DNA from: Medicago truncatula
Taxonomy: Eukaryota; Streptophyta; Magnoliopsida; Fabales; Fabaceae
Direction of reading: 5' to 3'
Length of the DNA stretch: 64,000 nucleotides
Assembly (NCBI RefSeq): GCF_003473485.1
Contig: NC_053047.1
Span: forward strand, 36,194,972-36,258,971
Below are positions 36,801 to 44,890 of this stretch, piece by piece; positions within the stretch are counted from its first letter, which is position 1; each line of letters begins with the position of its first letter. The notes under the pieces were generated by a model. It searched no databases. It had not been told where the DNA came from and saw only the letters and a list, made by a program, of their open reading frames with translations. A program made the translations under genes and the position numbers.

Positions 36801-38333
36801 ATTTTTCAATAAAGGGGTATGCATATGGATGTTTTGCATCAAATCATTAAGTTGAAAGTTCCTCTGTCTCGCAACTGTGTGTGTGTGAATTTTGTTTAGT
36901 TATTATACTGACATCAAAATATGATTTATGATAGAACATTATGGTGTAATTTAATACATGTAACCGACCCTTCTTAGTGGGAGATAACAAGACTTGGTTG
37001 TTATACTGATAACAAATGTCAAATTTATGATCCACTTAAATGAAGAACCATAAATGTCCCTCATTTACATCACACTATCTATAACAACAACCACATAAAT
37101 AACACTGCCCCCACTTAACAAAATCACCCATTTCTCCCTAATCAAACAAGCACCACCCCCAGTTACAAAGGTCTAATTTTTCAAATAAAAAACAGAACAC
37201 CATTATTAATATTCAATCATTTCTCACCATAATTACCCTAAAGGCCTAAACTCTAGTGTAGCATGTTACCAAAAAAAAAAAAAAACTCTAGTGTAGCACA
37301 TAACAAACTCTGTAACTGGTGTAACTATCAAAACAGATTCAGTTATCACCATAAGTCCATAACCACCTTAACTACCTGAGTGACATTTGTCAGCCACTTC
37401 TCTCCCCTTAAACTGGCTATAGCTGGTTATGAACAAGTCTATTGTTCTCCATTGTAACTGTAAATGAATTCATTCAATCAAAATCAGTTCAATGGCATTC
37501 TATATTCTCTCTCAAATCTCTCTATGAATCTAAACTCTAGATTCTAGAGTTTCTATAATTCTATTATAGCCAAAAACCAGACCTACCCACTTCTCAAAAT
37601 TATCCATTTCCTCCTAATCAAAACAACAACCATCAACCCCAATTACAAAGATCAAATTTTTCCAATCAAAACAAAATCCCCACAATCAAAAAGAAAAAAC
37701 AAGAGGGCAAAAAAGGGTACCTATCAATTTGAAATGCCACCAACCCAAGTTACAAAAACCAATTTTTTTCAATCAAACATAAAACCCCATAATGAAAATT
37801 CAATATTTCTCCATAATTACCCAAAAACAACACCTACCCACTTTCCAAAATCACCCATTTCTCCATAATCAAACAACAACAACCAACTCCAATTACAAAA
37901 ATCAAATTTTTCAATCAAAATCAAAACCCCACAAACAATATCCAATCAAAAACCAAAAGGGTACCTTGCAATTTCAATACCAATGCCACAAACCCAACTT
38001 ACAAAGATCATTTTTTTTCAATCAAAAACAAAACCCCACAATTAATATCCAATCAAAAACCAAAAATTGATCAGAAAAAACAAAAGGGTAGTAGTACCTT
38101 GCAATTTCAAGACCAATGCCACTAGTAGAACCAGTAACAATACAAGTGAGATCATTGATTGGTGGTAACGGCATAGGATTATGCAAATGACTTGCCGTGA
38201 TTCGTTGGAATAGAAATTCGTAGAATAAATTGAACCATCCTCTTAACCATTCTATCCAACCCAAACTTTGCTTCTTTTTCTTCTTCAACAATGGTTCGTT
38301 GCTTGAAGAAGATGTCGTTGTTGCTGTTGCCAT
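30860..38333 (-). CDS. FEY: Short-chain dehydrogenase/reductase, FOREVER YOUNG (FEY)-type, 8 exons
   Basis: Exons in transcript order: 38333-38098, 35625-35499, 34566-34449, 34195-34059, 33953-33852, 32451-32359, 31663-31591 and 31122-30860. All have GT-AG borders with matching phases and give 382 residues, close to Arabidopsis FEY (At4g27760). It is an NAD(P)-dependent Rossmann oxidoreductase: TGSTSGIG cofactor motif at residues 67-74, NNAG at 152-155, and catalytic YSSSK at 233-237, with a Ser-rich segment just before. The N-terminus has a hydrophobic, Trp-rich helix (WIEWLRGWFNLFYEFLF), suggesting membrane association. In Arabidopsis, FEY affects shoot meristem and leaf development; the substrate is not known to me. 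The reading frame is intact. Introns host a hAT-like element, a Tourist-like element and a CGGACAC-family copy. Calling it the FEY orthologue is an inference from overall resemblance. Confidence 0.88.
31195..31410. repeat. Dispersed 'AGCGGTTTG...CTATAGCG' repeat in FEY intron 7
   Basis: The words AACAGCGGTTTGTTCAAATT, GCTATAGCGTTGCTGTAGCC and ATAGCGGTTATTCATTGCTA alternate here. Related pieces occur at about 40910-41010, 42710-42780 and 52715-52860 (ACCACTATTC, TTTAGCGGCACTATACGG). It is a decayed interspersed family of unknown class. Confidence 0.5.
32960..33155. repeat. CGGACAC-family repeat in FEY intron 5
   Basis: Contains AGACATGTCTGGTGTCCGAC, then GTGTTGGTGTTGAGACCAAC, and ends ...CGTCTGTGTCAATGTTTCAT. 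This is the same vocabulary as the element at 7527-7676. It is decayed and its borders are approximate. Confidence 0.5.
33252..33736. mobile_element. Tourist/PIF-Harbinger-like MITE in FEY intron 5
   Basis: The ends are GGGGGTGTTTGTT and AACAAACGCCCCC. The 3-bp flanks are TAA on both sides (33249-33251 and 33737-33739), as expected for PIF/Harbinger elements. The interior carries ATTCC(C/T)AGGAAT words near both ends. The direct repeat AGTAGAACGTGGGTT...TC at about 33500 and 33530 lies inside. Confidence 0.75.
35948..36475. mobile_element. hAT-like non-autonomous element in FEY intron 1
   Basis: The ends TAGGGTTGGGAATAGGCC and GGCCTATTCCCAACCCTA are perfect inverses. Both flanks read ATTACAAG (35940-35947 and 36476-36483), an 8-bp target duplication as made by hAT transposons. 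The body is packed with GGCCTGGCC/AGGCCAGGCC words in both orientations and can fold extensively. No transposase is encoded. Confidence 0.88.
37110..38090 (-). repeat. Tandemly duplicated exon 1 / donor region of the FEY-like gene
   Basis: About four imperfect units carry CCCATTTCTCC.TAATCAAAC, AATTACAAAGATCAAATTTT and CAATCAAAA.CAAAACCCCA (near 37110, 37600, 37845 and 37995). Two of them (near 37720 and 37965) also carry copies of the end of exon 1. The copy at 37964-37993 on the minus strand reads GGCATTGGTATTGAAATTGC followed by AAG|GTACC, which encodes GIGIEIA and a donor, matching the true GIGLEIA|GTACT at 38098. Confidence 0.8.
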
Positions 38334-38420
38334 GTTTCTGTGTTTGTGTGAGAATTGAGAGAGAATCTGAGATCTTTGTCTTTAGTAGGAAACGAGAGTG
38401 TGGTTGTGTTTTACGGTGTG
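38334..38420 (-). promoter_or_regulatory. Probable 5' leader of the FEY-like gene
   Basis: On the minus strand, CT/CA-rich sequence (TCTCAGATTCTCTCTCAATT, then CTCACACAAACACAGAAAC) leads directly into the ATG at 38333. No clear TATA box was picked out. Confidence 0.4.
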
Positions 38421-38499
38421 TGTTTGAGATTCGTTGAGTTAACCCGTTTGTTTTGATATTAAGGCTTTTTAGGTTATGGTAATTCGAAGTTCAATTAAT

Positions 38500-38930
38500 T
38501 AGTAACTTAAAACTTCACTTAGGTTAGTTTAACGGTTTGAGATTTTAGCATATGTTTCTTTTTGATTTGATTTTTTTCGGTGTTATTTTGGATGAGATAG
38601 ATTAACTTCTTCAAACAAAAATTTATATAGTTAAAAAAATTGTTTCATCCAAAAATCGAAGTGAAATTCTCTTTAACAATTAGTTGTTTAGTAGAGCTCG
38701 TTATGAGTCAAAAGTTATAGTGATTTAGATGGGCACAACCAATGATATAATTAGAACAATTATCTTTCAAAATTAAAAATAAAATAAAAATAGAACAGTT
38801 AATTATTAAATTTAAATGAAAATAAAAAAACTATCTATGTGAATAGAATAAATAGAACAAGGCGGGGCAGACCAACTAGTTATACATGATTTCCTAAAAT
38901 AAAAATTGTTCAATATGTCATATTGATTTA
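38500..38930. other. Intergenic upstream of the FEY-like gene
   Basis: AT-rich DNA with no supported gene. It probably includes the upstream promoter of the minus-strand FEY-like gene. Confidence 0.35.
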
Positions 38931-38934
38931 ATTT

Positions 38935-39490
38935 TGCATGGTCATGTGTATGTTACAATCATATTCCATGAAGAAGTCTAAAGGTATTTCTTCTATTATG
39001 CAGGAGGGGCAAATCTGATCTAGGTCACTCATATCTCTTAACCTGATTTGTGAACGGCCTATGAACAAACTTTATTCCTTAACCCCCGTTGGTTCAGACT
39101 TTGGGAAAATATCAACACTCTTCACTTTGGAATTTTCTTCCACCACAACCTCGTGACACTCAGTCTCCATCTGAACCAGCTTCCTCTGAGACTCATGTGC
39201 TTTTGCAACAAGATCGCCACACTGAATATCAAACTTCTCAAATGAAACTTGATTTCACACCAAGAAATCATCAAAAATATTTTGAAGTTGAGTATTGTAA
39301 TCGATGTTGATCACCTATTTCTTCTCTTCACAATTACTACCTGGATGAACCACCTTATAACGACCACATCTCTCATTTAATCTCGAGAATTTATTGTCCA
39401 AATATTCTATCTTCAAAGATAGCATATATTTTTCATACTGCAACATACAAATCTCTTTTGTGTCATGGAGGTATAACCTATCTATCATAG
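38935..39490 (-). pseudogene. Unrecognised eroded coding sequence
   Basis: On the minus strand, a splice-like TTTTGCAG precedes an open stretch from 39490: MIDRLYLHDTKEICMLQYEK, then YMLSLKIEYLDNKFSRLNER and CGRYKVVHPG. After stops, a second open stretch reads FEKFDIQCGDLVAKAHESQR, then KLVQMETECHEVVVEENSKV and KSVDIFPKSEPTGVKE before a stop. A third piece reads DLDQICPSCIIEEIPLDFF. The charged, heptad-like wording looks like real protein. I do not recognise the family. It lies directly inside the retroelement primer-binding site, so it may be host sequence captured by, or flanking, that element. Confidence 0.5.
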
Positions 39491-39647
39491 CTGCAAAACT
39501 TGGATAAACTTTTTAGTAGCACAGTACAATGAGAGAAGAAAAAGAAGAGCATAAATCATTTTTTTTTTTAAAAAAAAAATACATACACAAAAATATAAAT
39601 GACAGAAATCCTAAATAAAAACACAATTGCCAAATTGAAATGATTTA

Positions 39648-39674
39648 ACAGTCTCCGGCAGCGGCGCCAAAAAC
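39648..39674 (-). other. Retroelement primer-binding site (tRNA-Arg type)
   Basis: On the minus strand the LTR end ...CTATCA is followed by AGTTT and then TGGCGCCGCTGCCGGAGACT. This is very close to the TGGCGCC-GTTGCCGGGGA primer-binding site known for Tat/Ogre Ty3-gypsy elements of legumes. It fixes the element's orientation as minus. Confidence 0.8.
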
Positions 39675-39675
39675 T

Positions 39676-40911
39676 TGATAGATATTTGACAAGTGTAACA
39701 AAAGCTATCGAAGTAGTAATAAAGTTCGTATCCACATGGACTGTTTCAATTTCTACTCGGCAAAAACGTTAAAATAAAGGATGTATTAAATTTATGGGTT
39801 GCCCTAGGCAGTTAGATTTGGTTGCAATAAAAAGTAAATAACAGAAAATAAAATGGTTTGATAATTGGATTAAAACAGATGATCAAGCATTTTGAATTCT
39901 CTATTGCTCACTGTGAGTAATTTGCCTCTCTTCTCTCTCAAAGAAATTAACCTAGCTTTACGGTGGATTAACTATGTGGTTTTGATCAATCTCTTGACTC
40001 AAAACCCTTTCCTAAGTTATAACATTTTAATCTCTTAAACCAATTGAATAACCGCAGAAGCATGGTGAGAACGTTAATTCATAAGTCATAATCCTCAATT
40101 TCCTATCTCTAGGTTTCTATGTTGAATTAAACAGAATTACTATTTCAGGATTAAAAGTTAGGGTTAGTAGTCATTCAATTCCTAAGATCAATTTATGTGA
40201 TTGAAAGAAGTTAGGGTTAGTAGTCATACAAACAATCATAAGAAAAGCATTAAGCACAAATAATTCTGAATAAAGACTAGGTTTTTATTGATGTCAAAGA
40301 GAGTTCTTAACAAATTACATGCTCACAGATCACAAAGATTCATCTTATGGCTTAATCAATCTAAGAGTTTAGATACACATAACTAAACAATTAAATACAT
40401 AGAAATAATAGAACATACATAAATCAGAACCAACTATGAGTTGGGTGAGATCCACCGCGTGTTCTTCAGCTTCCTGGTGCCGTCTATGCTATGTTTAGGT
40501 CTCCAAAATCGCACCCTAAGCTTTTGGTCGCATCTGACTTTTATAGACAAAGAATTAGGGTTTCAGAAAAGCCCACCATCGTGCCACGTTTCGCGTCCAT
40601 CGTGGCACGATTCCTTCATTAATCTGACGTGGCAACAAATTTACTAAACCATCGTGGCACGTTACATATCCATCGTGCCACGATTTTTCCAGTATCTTCA
40701 GGTAAATTCCACGCTTCAAATGTGCCACGATTCAGGTCCATCGTGTCACGATCCAGTAGCTAAATTCTTTGATTTTTCTCCAATTTGTGCAAAACTTCTA
40801 TTTTATGAATCTTGAGATGATTTAACCATGTATACAAGCATTTGACTCTCAAAACATTACAAAAATGACACACAAATATGACTAAAAAACTAGTAATACG
40901 TACTGTCATCA
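39676..40911 (-). mobile_element. LTR of a Ty3-gypsy (Tat/Ogre-like) retroelement, 1236 bp
   Basis: Bounded by TGATAGATATTTGACAAGTG on the plus-strand left and ...GTACTGTCATCA on the right, giving TG...CA termini, with the primer-binding site adjacent on the left. On the minus strand a TATA-like TCTATAAAAG lies near 40540-40548. Upstream of it (plus 40575-40755) are about seven copies of CCATCGTGGCACG / CATCGTGCCACGAT, a dyad-containing word in both orientations. Internal gag-pol is missing, so this is a truncated element. No second LTR was seen. Confidence 0.78.
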
Positions 40912-40924
40912 GTAGCCACTATTT

Positions 40925-41302
40925 CGCAATATTTTTTATTGAATAGTGTATCAAGAAACAATAGTGATTTGTTTAAATATGCATTATAGTTGCTATCTAG
41001 CAACACTTTATAGCACCGGCATTTTTGATGGAAGACATGTCCGGTGGTTACCGATACCAACACATGCAATTACATTCAATTAGTTCTTTACATAAGTGCG
41101 ATGTGTGTCACTGTGTCGATACTTCAATACATAAACAATCAATTATTAAAATGTACTATTGTGTTTCTATGTTGCTGATTTAAATATTAGGGTTTTTTGC
41201 TGTGGTTAATTTAATCAACTGATTTATTTGTTTCGTGTCTAGTTTAAGTGTTTAAGTGAGAATTTGTGAATTGAGCTGGAATTTCCTGTTTCTGAGGAGT
41301 TT
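40925..41302 (+). repeat. Local duplication, copy A
   Basis: The order of words (AGTGTATCA..AACAATAGTGATTTG, ATGTCCGG.GGTTACCGATA, GATTTAAATATTAGGGTTTT, TTGAGCTGGAATTTCCTGTT) is repeated at 42710-42995. With the eRF1 pieces at 41429 and 43676 it shows that a block of at least 0.6-1 kb was duplicated. The LINE remnant sits between the two copies. Confidence 0.8.
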
Positions 41303-41428
41303 TTGGTGGAAAAAGGCTAGAATAGTTGGGAACGCTTTACCTGTATTTTCCTGTGATGTATGGTCAAAATAAAACAAATTGAAAATTGAATCTTGCATGC
41401 TGTATTTTTCTGTTGCTTTTTTCATTGG

Positions 41429-41502
41429 AGTCAATGTATCTTATGGAGAGGAGAATGGATTTAATCAGGCTATTGAACTATCAGAGAACATTCTTTATAG
41501 TT
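41429..41502 (+). pseudogene. Short eRF1 fragment (release factor 1)
   Basis: The translation VNVSYGEENGFNQAIELSEN followed by ILY corresponds to the eRF1 block [19 protein letters not shown] at the domain 2/3 border. The DNA (GTATCTTATGGAGAGGAGAA) is almost identical to 43676-43695. Nothing else of the gene remains on either side. Confidence 0.8.
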
Positions 41503-41689
41503 CATAAATAATCTAGTATATATTTTATGATCTATAAAGAATGTTCTCTGATAATGTGAAGTTAAAAGAACTTAATTGTATAATTTAGAGAAAGCTACAG
41601 TTTATTACTCTTCTATGATAAACTTGAATTATATCACCAGTTTCTTACGTTAAAATTTACACCACCTTTCTTACAATATTTGTACCAAA

Positions 41690-42170
41690 AAAATGTATCA
41701 CGAGTTAATTACAATTTTGTTTTTGACAAATATATGTGTCACAGTTTAGTCAATTTAATAGAGCGTTACGTGGACTGCCCAATCCAATGTCCCATTTGCG
41801 AAGATGATATGCATGCTTTCTTTGACTTCCCGGTAGCCTGTGATTGTTGGAATGCTTCTGGCCTCTCTTCAGTTCATCATTGCCGCGGCCTGAAGTATAT
41901 GGAAGGCAAGACATGAAAGCTCTTTTAGAGTAAGTAAAATTGTGTAGATAAGATAGTTGAGGAGGCGAACTTGTCCTCTTGGAATTGGTTGAGTATTAAA
42001 TCGAATAACCTTGATTATAACATATCACAATGGTGCCTGAATCCAATGGCTTGCCTTAGTCTGTCGCGACAAGATTTGCCTTGTGTTGATCTTAAAATCA
42101 AGGCTAGCGCTGCAAGTTTTGGCGTTGCAGGTGGGCAGGGTTCTATGGAGGGGCGGGACGGATCTTAAGC
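41690..42170 (+). mobile_element. LINE remnant (zf-RVT region)
   Basis: Translation gives IERYVDCPIQCPICEDDMHA then FFDFPVACDCWN, the 'C..C.....H.FF.C..A...W' zinc-binding segment of plant LINEs. After frame breaks, SSWNWLSIKSNNLDYNISQW then CLNPMACLSL corresponds to the linker towards RNase H. The remnant ends in shifted frames. Confidence 0.65.
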
Positions 42171-42709
42171 TAGAAATAGGTAGCAGATTTTGTAGTTCTT
42201 GTCTTGGTGAACCTGGGAGTAAAGCCTGATGCTATTGGACAAGAGTTGCATCTTTAAGAGAATTTAGGGGATAATAAAGAGAATTTAACTATCACCTATA
42301 GAGATAAAAAAGTTATTCTCCTGCATATGCCATCAAAATATATATTCTCGGTTTGAACATTATTTTCTTGGAATCAAATCTCTCTCAATTACAAGTGCTC
42401 CAAATATCAGCTAGGGCACGTGCCTCTTCAATCTCTCATTCTTCATGTCCACTCATCGGTACTTTTAATGATTCTGCAATTTCTTTATTGTCATTGTCGA
42501 TCATATTCATATAATTATATATATTATATATATTTATATATTTGTGTGTTTCCCCATGCTTGCTTTGTAATTCTGCAACGATAAATATGAATTTTTGCGA
42601 TTTCGTTATTTATTTTATCATTATTATCATAATCGTCATAATGATTTTGTATCTGTGTTGTGATGCTTTTGACTTCACATGCTAATGTTTGTGTATGTAT
42701 TGCATTAAT

Positions 42710-42995
42710 TAGTGTATCATGGAACAACAGTGATTTGTTTAAATTCGCGTTATTGCTGCACTTTATGGCACCGACACTTTTGGTGAAAGATATGTCCGGC
42801 GGTTACCGATACCAAAAGATGCAATTGCATTCAATTAATTCTTTTGTTTTTCTTCCAAATTTACATAAGTGCGACACGTGTAAGTGTTGTATCGGATATC
42901 CTTATTAATATGTCCTATTGTGTTTCTAAGTTGCTGATTTAAATATTAGGGTTTTTTTGCTGTGGATTGAGCTGGAATTTCCTGTTTTGTTCCAG
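42710..42995 (+). repeat. Local duplication, copy B
   Basis: Partner of 40925-41302, with small indels. It leads into the eRF1-like reading frame at 43292. Confidence 0.8.
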
Positions 42996-43291
42996 GCCGA
43001 CATAATACTGACATATGTGATTGCATTCAATTTATTCATTTTCTCAATTTTTTACCGTGTCAATGTGTGTTAGTGTCATGTCTAGTGTTCATGTCTTTGT
43101 CATTGTTTCATAGGATGAAAGTGATATGTCAGTAGGATGATTTGCAATAAGAGTGTAGTTTCTTTTATAGGATATATGTTTTTCACAATGCATCAAGTTT
43201 TAAGTTTTTCACATCTCATCTATGCGGATATATAGCTTATTTGTTGTTCTTATTTCTTTCAAGGTTATTGGTCTATCATTGTTGTTCAAAG

Positions 43292-43759
43292 ATGGCTGAT
43301 ACTCATCATGCTGATAAGCTCATGGAATCTGATGACATGTTTGGATTTATCGTCATGGATGGTGAAGGCACTCTATTTGGGACCTTGAGTGGTAATACAA
43401 GACAGGTGCTTTACATGTATCGTTTGTTTCCTCCAAAGAAACATGGAAGAGGAGGGGAGCCAGCACTACGGTTTTCCCGTGCTCACTTCTTAAAGCATAT
43501 TAACCATGGGAGGAAGACTGATGAGCTTGCAAGCATGCTTTATATCGATCCTAATACCCGACAGCCTAATGTTTGTGGATTAATACTTGCTGGTTCTGTT
43601 GAATACAAAACTAGACAGTTAGTTGATATAATTGATCCCCTTCTTAAGGAAAAAATAGTTAATGTTGTCGATGTATCTTATGGAGAGGAGAATGGATTAA
43701 ATCAGGCCATTGAATTATCTTCTGGAATTCTGTCCAAACCAAAGTTTGCTAAGGAGTAG
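43292..43759 (+). CDS. Truncated eRF1-like protein (domain 2 only), open reading frame of 155 residues
   Basis: eRF1 is the class-1 translation termination factor. This frame starts with an eRF1-like MADTHHADKL but then skips the roughly 120-residue stop-codon-reading domain (no NIKS, no YxCxxxF) and resumes at ESDDMFGFIVMDGEGTLFGT. The catalytic loop reads KKHGRGGEP where the universal form is KKHGRGGQS, so the essential GGQ glutamine is replaced by Glu. It follows the family through QPNVCGLILAG and VVDVSYGEENGLNQAIELSS and stops, lacking the eRF3-binding domain. A pyrimidine-rich stretch ending TTTCAAG upstream looks like the 5'-leader intron acceptor of a genomic copy. It cannot terminate translation. 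It is either a pseudogene whose frame happens to stay open, or a small derived protein. Confidence 0.6.
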   Translation: MADTHHADKLMESDDMFGFIVMDGEGTLFGTLSGNTRQVLYMYRLFPPKKHGRGGEPALRFSRAHFLKHINHGRKTDELASMLYIDPNTRQPNVCGLILAGSVEYKTRQLVDIIDPLLKEKIVNVVDVSYGEENGLNQAIELSSGILSKPKFAKE

Positions 43760-43779
43760 GGACAATAGCTTGTGCTTGG

Positions 43780-44290
43780 AAAATTAGTGTTATTAAAAGT
43801 AGTTCGACATGTTTTTAACATGGAAAATGCTATTTATAGTTAAGGATATGCCTTGCGAATTTTTCGGACACAGTTAAAAAGTTTTAATTGCATGATTTAT
43901 TTGTTCACTCCCTATTTTACAGCAATACAACGAATTATGATCGACTGCTCTTTATTCTTGAAGAATTCGTGATGCTCTTTTTCTAGATATATATCACTGC
44001 TTTTTAACATTCTTACTTTTTAGTTTGAAAGAATGGCTCTGATTCACTATTTATATGTCTAGATATTTTGATGTTTGTTTTGATTGCTTAGAGGCTACAA
44101 GCCTTTTTAGTGCAAGCCTCATGGAATATTACAACAAATTTTTTTTTTGTTGAAAAAATTAAAATTTATTGATCACATAGAAGCATTAGTGCTACTGCTA
44201 ACTGTTGATAGCTAAACCAATATATACAATATGCATATCACATATTTACATATTTATCACATATGAGTTGTGTTATTCACATTAACTTAT
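43780..44290. other. Intergenic, no supported gene
   Basis: 3' flank of the eRF1-like frame. AT-rich with no recognised feature. Confidence 0.35.
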
Positions 44291-44291
44291 G

Positions 44292-44380
44292 TCCTCGTGA
44301 TCTTAACTTAGTTGGTAAGGACAATGCATAATATATGAAAGGTCCGGAGTTCAAACCCCGGCCACCGAAAAAAAAAAATT
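44292..44380 (+). mobile_element. tRNA-derived SINE
   Basis: An A-box-like CTTAGTTGGTAAGG is followed by a B-box-like region GGTCCGGAGTTCAAACCCCG and then an A tract (about 44369-44378). The spacing and sequence match RNA polymerase III promoters of tRNA-related SINEs. A full tRNA fold with acceptor stem is not present, so this is not called a tRNA gene. Confidence 0.6.
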
Positions 44381-44890
44381 CACCTTAACTTATACCTCTA
44401 ATAATTGGTTTCAAAAAAGGAAAAAAAAAAAAAAACTTATACCTCTACTAGGAGAAATGAACGCGTTCTCTAAAAAACTTATACATCTTTTTACCAAATT
44501 TATTTATATATTGCTCAAATTCCAAATTGGCGTTCTCACTTTTTGCGACGGAAAGTTTTGGTAAACAAATAATAATAGATAAAAACAAATTTAGTGGTTA
44601 ACGCACTTTCTTAATGTATATTAGGTGTTGAATCTAATTAAACATTTACTGCATATATATTTTATTTCATTAGTCTAACCTTTCTTCATTTCACAGTTCA
44701 CATGGCTTCGGTCACATGACTATATTTAATTAGTTTTATTATTTTCTTAATTCATGTAATGTAAATTATGGTATTTCGAATCCTTCATAAATGTACCAAC
44801 CCAACACTTTCATCACATCATCCATGCTCAATACAGATTAACCTTTCCACCATTGTTTTGTTCAAAAAAACCTTTCCTCTCTTCTCATTC

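Noticed and set aside
42510-42545. AT-rich palindromic stretch as a possible regulatory hairpin
   Set aside because: It is a simple TATATA tract; no evidence beyond base composition.
44292-44380. Possible tRNA gene
   Set aside because: A- and B-boxes are present, but no acceptor stem or anticodon arm can be folded, and an A tail follows, so a SINE is more likely.
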